Assembly (NCBI GenBank): GCA_937891765.1
Contig: CALAGQ010000085.1
Coordinates: forward strand, 1-39,007
Reading direction: 5' to 3'
Source of the DNA: an uncultured Nitrospina sp.
GTDB lineage: Bacteria > Nitrospinota > Nitrospinia > Nitrospinales > VA-1
DNA length: 39,007 nt
In this document: positions 35,238 through 39,007 of the stretch, in pieces
How positions within the stretch are numbered: the first letter of the stretch is position 1
Layout of the letters: each line of letters begins with the position of its first letter
Program-made: the position numbers and the translations under genes
The notes under the pieces: generated by a model
What the model was told of the DNA's origin: nothing
Database searches by the model: none
The model's input: only the letters and a program-made list of their open reading frames with translations

Positions 35238-35687
35238 TCTGCGTGGCTAGGTGGATAATTCCAAGTAGGGTTTCCAGCGCAAGAGGCCGGGAGACTAAAT
35301 AATCCTGCTACGGCAAGGTTTCCACAACTGGCTATATTATAAAGCTTTAAGTGGTTAGTCCTACTTGGACAATCGCTTTTTTTATTGGAAAATTTGTAGA
35401 CAAGTTGTAGACAGTTTTCTCTACAGAAATCGGACAATCCTATCTTTGACTCTTCCAGTTTATGGAGTAAGATTACGCCTGACCTCTTGAATGACATTCA
35501 AGCTCGCTCCCGCTGTGCCACAGCTTTATTGCTGATTCTTCGAAATATTTAAACTAAAAATAAGATTAAAATTAAGGTAAATAGTTCACAAAACTTTATA
35601 AAATAATGGTTTGCTAAATTTTGTTCTACAGAAATCCCGCTTTTTTTCCGATCCATAATAAACAGGCTTTACGATGTTTTTTACTCA
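35238..35687. other. 450-base non-coding leader before the efflux operon
   Basis: No gene seen. It holds a 10-bp inverted repeat, TCCAAGTAGG (35260-35269) and CCTACTTGGA (35360-35369), enclosing about 90 bases, and a cluster of TGTAGA/TCTACA boxes at 35394-35425 with a further copy at 35625-35636. It could contain a structured leader RNA and operators for the efflux genes. Confidence 0.55.
35394..35431. promoter_or_regulatory. Candidate operator: TGTAGA/TCTACA boxes
   Basis: TTGTAGACA occurs at 35394-35402 and 35405-35413 (11-base period, one helical turn), followed by the inverted form TCTACA at 35420-35425. TCTACAGAAATC (35420-35431) is repeated exactly at 35625-35636, about 60 bases before the adaptor gene. 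This is the layout expected for cooperative regulator binding. Confidence 0.42.
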
Positions 35688-37001
35688 GTGAGCGATCTAT
35701 TGAAATTACCTGCCGCAAATAAGCCTATAAACCGTTTCTGCCTAAGTTGTTTTCTCTCGCTATTTTTATGCGCCCTCTTTTTATTCTGTGGACAGGCGCT
35801 GGCACAAAAGCCCGACCAACTCGCCCGCGTCGGGGTATCCAAAGTGCAGGTTCTTCCTGAGACGAATAAGATTGAATTGCCAGGCAATGTTCTACCCTGG
35901 GCGACATCCCGGTTGGCGGCGGAAGTCGAAGGCCGTGTTGAAAAAATTGTGGCGGGAGAAGGCCAGTCTGTAGCAGAAGGAGATCCCTTGATCTATCTGC
36001 GAACGCAGCCGCAGAAACTGGAGCTGGAATTGGCAGAGGCAGAGAGGGAAATGACCGCTAACCGGCTGGAAGAACTGACTGCGGGAACCCGTCCCGAGGT
36101 CATTGAAGCGGCGAATGCTGCTACGAAAAACGCAGAAGCTGCCTTGAAACTGACGCAGGTAGAATTGAATCGTATCCAAAAATTATTTAAGGAAGGCGTG
36201 CTCAGCGGCAACGATTACGACAATGCCAGCACTGCGGCCGACCGTGCCCGGGCAGCCCGTGATGAAAAAAAAGCCAAGTGGGATGAACTTGTGGCCGGGC
36301 CCCGGATCGAGGAGATCAAGCAACAGGAAGCCCGGCTATCAGCCGCCGAAGTGAAAATTAAATTCATCCAGGATAATATTGACCGATCTGTCATACGTTC
36401 CCCTTTTAACGGATTCATCATTGAAAAGCTGACTGAAGTGGGACAATGGTTGGAAAAAGGCGATCCGGGAATGACCATGATCGCCACCGACCCCGTCAAG
36501 GTGGAAGTCCATGTCCCCCAGCATCACTTTTACCGGGTCGGCAAAGGCATTAAGGTCAAAGTCATATTGGAATCACGTCAGGACAGTGTGCCCGACCATG
36601 TCTTTCAGGGCAAGGTGATCGAGATTATTCCTTTCGGCAATTCTGCTTCGCGCACTTTCCCCGTACGTATTCAGGTCGACAACCCGAAATCCATTCTGGC
36701 AGCGGGGATGCTGGTCAAGGTGATTTATCAGCCTGAAAAAACTTCTTCCAAACAAATCTACGTTCCCAAGGACGCACTTGTTCGTTCGCCTGATGAAGCT
36801 GTGGTCTGGGTAGTTCGCCCGGAACAGGGAAAGGGGATGAAAGCTCACAAAGTAATTGTCACAGCGGGAGAACAAAAAAATAGTATGATAGCCATTAACC
36901 CAAAAGGTGACAAAATAAAAGCTGGGGAGTGGGTGGTGGTTCAAGGCAATGAACGTCTCCGTCCCGGCATCAGCATCGAGATCATCAAAGAACTACCCTA
37001 A
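35688..37001 (+). CDS. HlyD/RND-type periplasmic adaptor (membrane fusion protein)
   Basis: A 437 aa adaptor that links an inner-membrane pump to an outer-membrane channel. The start is a GTG at 35688. A signal segment (FCLSCFLSLFLCALFLFCGQALA, 17-39) is followed by a lipoyl half-motif (about 75-105), a coiled-coil hairpin (108-232) that carries two related motifs, LTAGTRPEVIEAANA and LVAGPRIEEIKQQEA, then the second lipoyl half (RSPFNGFIIEKLTEVGQWL) and beta-barrel domains. It is 12 bases before the RND permease gene, its obvious partner. Confidence 0.9.
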   Translation: MSDLLKLPAANKPINRFCLSCFLSLFLCALFLFCGQALAQKPDQLARVGVSKVQVLPETNKIELPGNVLPWATSRLAAEVEGRVEKIVAGEGQSVAEGDPLIYLRTQPQKLELELAEAEREMTANRLEELTAGTRPEVIEAANAATKNAEAALKLTQVELNRIQKLFKEGVLSGNDYDNASTAADRARAARDEKKAKWDELVAGPRIEEIKQQEARLSAAEVKIKFIQDNIDRSVIRSPFNGFIIEKLTEVGQWLEKGDPGMTMIATDPVKVEVHVPQHHFYRVGKGIKVKVILESRQDSVPDHVFQGKVIEIIPFGNSASRTFPVRIQVDNPKSILAAGMLVKVIYQPEKTSSKQIYVPKDALVRSPDEAVVWVVRPEQGKGMKAHKVIVTAGEQKNSMIAINPKGDKIKAGEWVVVQGNERLRPGISIEIIKELP

Positions 37002-37013
37002 CGTCACTCCCTT

Positions 37014-39007
37014 ATGAAACTGATCGAGCAATCACTGAAGTACGGGGTGACCGTTGCCGTTGGGGTGATCATGATCATCCTGTTCGGGATCATGTCGCTG
37101 TTCCGGATACCTGTTCAACTGGTTCCAGATGTAAGCCAACCGGAGTTGACGGTGAGCACTGATTGGCCGGGTGCCAGCCCAGAGGAAGTAGAACGCGATA
37201 TCGTCGATGAGCAGGAGAAACATCTCAAATCCATCGCCGGTTTGGTGGAAATGAAAAGTATTTCCCAGACCGGGAAATCAGATATTTATCTAACATTTCG
37301 CACCGGCTCCGACCTTCAGGAAATGCTGGTACGTGCCTCCAATGCGCTCCAACAGGTCCCTTCCTACCCAGAAAACGCCGACGAACCGATCATTAAAACC
37401 GTCAACGTTTCAGACCGCCCTATCGGCTGGTTTGTTCTTCAACCCCTTCCTGAAATGGTGGACAAAGTCAACGTTTACCAATTTCACGATTTCGCGGAGG
37501 ACCAGATCAAAACCCGTTTCGAACGTATTCCCGGTGTGTCGGATAGCGAGGTCCGCGGTGGAAGCCCCCTGGAAACTCATGTGATATTCAATCCTGACGC
37601 GCTGGCGGAACGGGGACTCAGCATCGTTGAACTGCGGGAGGCCCTGCGCCGGCAAAATAGAAACATCAGCGGTGGGGATTTCGATGAAGGAAAGCGAAGA
37701 TACATCGTCCGCACACGCGGTGAATACCGCTCAACTGAAGATATAGAAAATACCATCCTGTCGCAAAAGGGTGGACGCATCGTTTACATTCGGGACGTAG
37801 CCAAAGTGAAAGTGGAATACGATGAACTGCGCTCATACGTCCGTCACAACGGGCTTCCGGGAATCGCCATCAACGCGCGCCGGGAAGCGGGTTCGAATAT
37901 TCTTGCGGTGATGAAGGATCTGAAAGCCGTGCAGAAAGATCTAAACGAAAATATCCTTAAACCTCTTGGCCTTCACCTGGTCCAGACAGCAGACAAGACC
38001 GAATATATCACCCGGTCCATCAACATTGTGCAGATGAATCTGGTAATAGGTGGGGTTTTTGCCATCATCATTCTCCTACTTTTCCTGCGCAGTTTTTATA
38101 GCACATTGGTCATTGCTCTCTCCATCCCGATCAGTGTGATTGGAACCTTTCTGATAGTCACACTGATGGGAAGAACCATTAACGTAATAATGCTCGCGGG
38201 TATGGCGTTCGCCGTTGGGATGGTTGTGGACGCGTCAATCATCGTCCTGGAAAACATCCATCGTCATCGCCAGCTTGGGAAAGACACCGTCACCGCTGCG
38301 CTACATGGAGCCGGAGAAGTCTGGGGTGCCATTCTGGCCACCACTTTGACTACACTGGTCGTGTTCATTCCTGTACTTTTTATTGAAGAGGAAGTAGGAC
38401 AATTATTTCGCGATATTGCCGTCGCTATCAGTGCCTCAGTTACACTATCCCTGATCGTCAGCGTACTGGTCATTCCCGTTATGAGCATGCATCTGTTAAA
38501 GTATGAGGAACTTCACACCTCTGACCGGCGTTCATTACCGGGAAGAATGTTTCATAACCTTTTAGGACTTGTTCCGCTGGCGACACAATTCAACAAGGTT
38601 GTGATTGCCACACTCAAAAACCTGTTCAAATCCAAACTGGCACAGCAGTTGACCGTCCTTATCCTGATTCTCGTTCCGGCTTACGCGGCGTGGAAAATGC
38701 TCCCCAAAACCGAGTACTTGCCGGAAGGCGATCAGAACGTCATCATCGGCATGATGATTCCTCCGCAGGGTTACAACATCCAGGAAATGCATCGTATTGG
38801 CAACGAACTGGAGGAAATCTATCGTCCCTACTGGGAAGCCATGCCGGGAAGCCCCGAGGAAGCCAAACTGAAGGGACCCGCCGTCCGCAATTTCCTGTTC
38901 ATCGGAAGCGGAGGTAGATTGTTCACTGTTGTCAAGGCCAAGGACCCCGAACGCGCGAAGGAACTCATCCCCATTCTGAAGGAGGAACTGCAGAAGGTTC
39001 CGGGGAT
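37014..39007 (+). CDS. RND efflux permease, 5' part
   Basis: Inner-membrane proton-driven pump of the AcrB/HAE1 type. The frame is open from ATG 37014 to the end of the window (about 664 of roughly 1,030 residues). It starts with the N-terminal membrane helix and FRIPVQLVPDVSQPELTV; the porter segment GASPEEVERDIVDEQEK is standard. In TM4 the relay motif is GMVVDASIIVLENI with a single Asp406, where many family members have two adjacent aspartates. It forms an operon with the upstream adaptor. Substrate (drug, metal or lipid) cannot be told. Confidence 0.92.
   Translation, partial: MKLIEQSLKYGVTVAVGVIMIILFGIMSLFRIPVQLVPDVSQPELTVSTDWPGASPEEVERDIVDEQEKHLKSIAGLVEMKSISQTGKSDIYLTFRTGSDLQEMLVRASNALQQVPSYPENADEPIIKTVNVSDRPIGWFVLQPLPEMVDKVNVYQFHDFAEDQIKTRFERIPGVSDSEVRGGSPLETHVIFNPDALAERGLSIVELREALRRQNRNISGGDFDEGKRRYIVRTRGEYRSTEDIENTILSQKGGRIVYIRDVAKVKVEYDELRSYVRHNGLPGIAINARREAGSNILAVMKDLKAVQKDLNENILKPLGLHLVQTADKTEYITRSINIVQMNLVIGGVFAIIILLLFLRSFYSTLVIALSIPISVIGTFLIVTLMGRTINVIMLAGMAFAVGMVVDASIIVLENIHRHRQLGKDTVTAALHGAGEVWGAILATTLTTLVVFIPVLFIEEEVGQLFRDIAVAISASVTLSLIVSVLVIPVMSMHLLKYEELHTSDRRSLPGRMFHNLLGLVPLATQFNKVVIATLKNLFKSKLAQQLTVLILILVPAYAAWKMLPKTEYLPEGDQNVIIGMMIPPQGYNIQEMHRIGNELEEIYRPYWEAMPGSPEEAKLKGPAVRNFLFIGSGGRLFTVVKAKDPERAKELIPILKEELQKVPG

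Noticed and set aside
1..39007. tRNA, rRNA, CRISPR array or complete insertion sequence
   Set aside because: I looked for these and saw none; no spacer-repeat pattern or transposase reading frame was found.

Overview
The window looks like chromosomal DNA from a free-living Gram-negative bacterium. Periplasmic proteins (a lytic transglycosylase, an HlyD-type adaptor with an RND pump, PstS), two sigma-54 activators and many TPR/Sel1 proteins are present. The mix (FmdB, NtrB/NtrC pair, DUF362, DUF3179, TPR-rich proteins, pst operon) would fit a Nitrospinota-like or deltaproteobacteria-like marine bacterium. That placement is inference from gene flavour only; there is no rRNA, tRNA or other firm taxonomic marker.

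Left part (1-13.1 kb, nearly all + strand) is a run of ordinary chromosomal genes: the 3' part of ilvE, an FmdB zinc ribbon, an NtrB/NtrC-type two-component pair, and two translationally coupled M14 deacylase-family genes, the second of which has lost every catalytic residue. A small membrane protein (- strand), a TrmN6-like methyltransferase, an in-frame MiaA-lytic transglycosylase fusion and a DUF362 protein follow. After a cluster of palindromic repeats comes a redox-looking module: ArsR facing an ECF sigma factor, its zinc anti-sigma factor and MsrB.

Middle part (13.1-23.5 kb, all + strand, visibly more AT-rich) has an accessory character: a methyltransferase/ATP-grasp ligase fusion, an M32 carboxypeptidase, three small orphan proteins (one secreted and acidic, one with a zinc ribbon), a PAS-PAS sigma-54 activator with a GSFSGA loop, and two MFS transporters. 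It is flanked by dispersed bacterial repeats and, on the right, by a DUF3179 pseudogene broken by an amber codon. I read it as a possible small-molecule synthesis/export module; this is a hypothesis.

Right part (23.5-34 kb, - strand) reads leftwards: a J-domain protein with a 19-repeat Sel1 protein, then pstS-pstC-pstA-pstB joined by 4-base ATGA overlaps, then two TPR proteins ending at a clear Rho-independent terminator. From 34.4 kb the + strand carries a SAM methyltransferase and a tripartite efflux pair (HlyD adaptor and RND permease, the latter running off the end), preceded by a long non-coding leader with repeated TGTAGA/TCTACA boxes.

Most notable are the MiaA-transglycosylase fusion with a signal peptide at the junction, the active/inactive deacylase pair with a duplicated gene start, the methyltransferase-ATP-grasp island, the nonsense-broken DUF3179 gene, and several palindromic or repeated non-coding elements.
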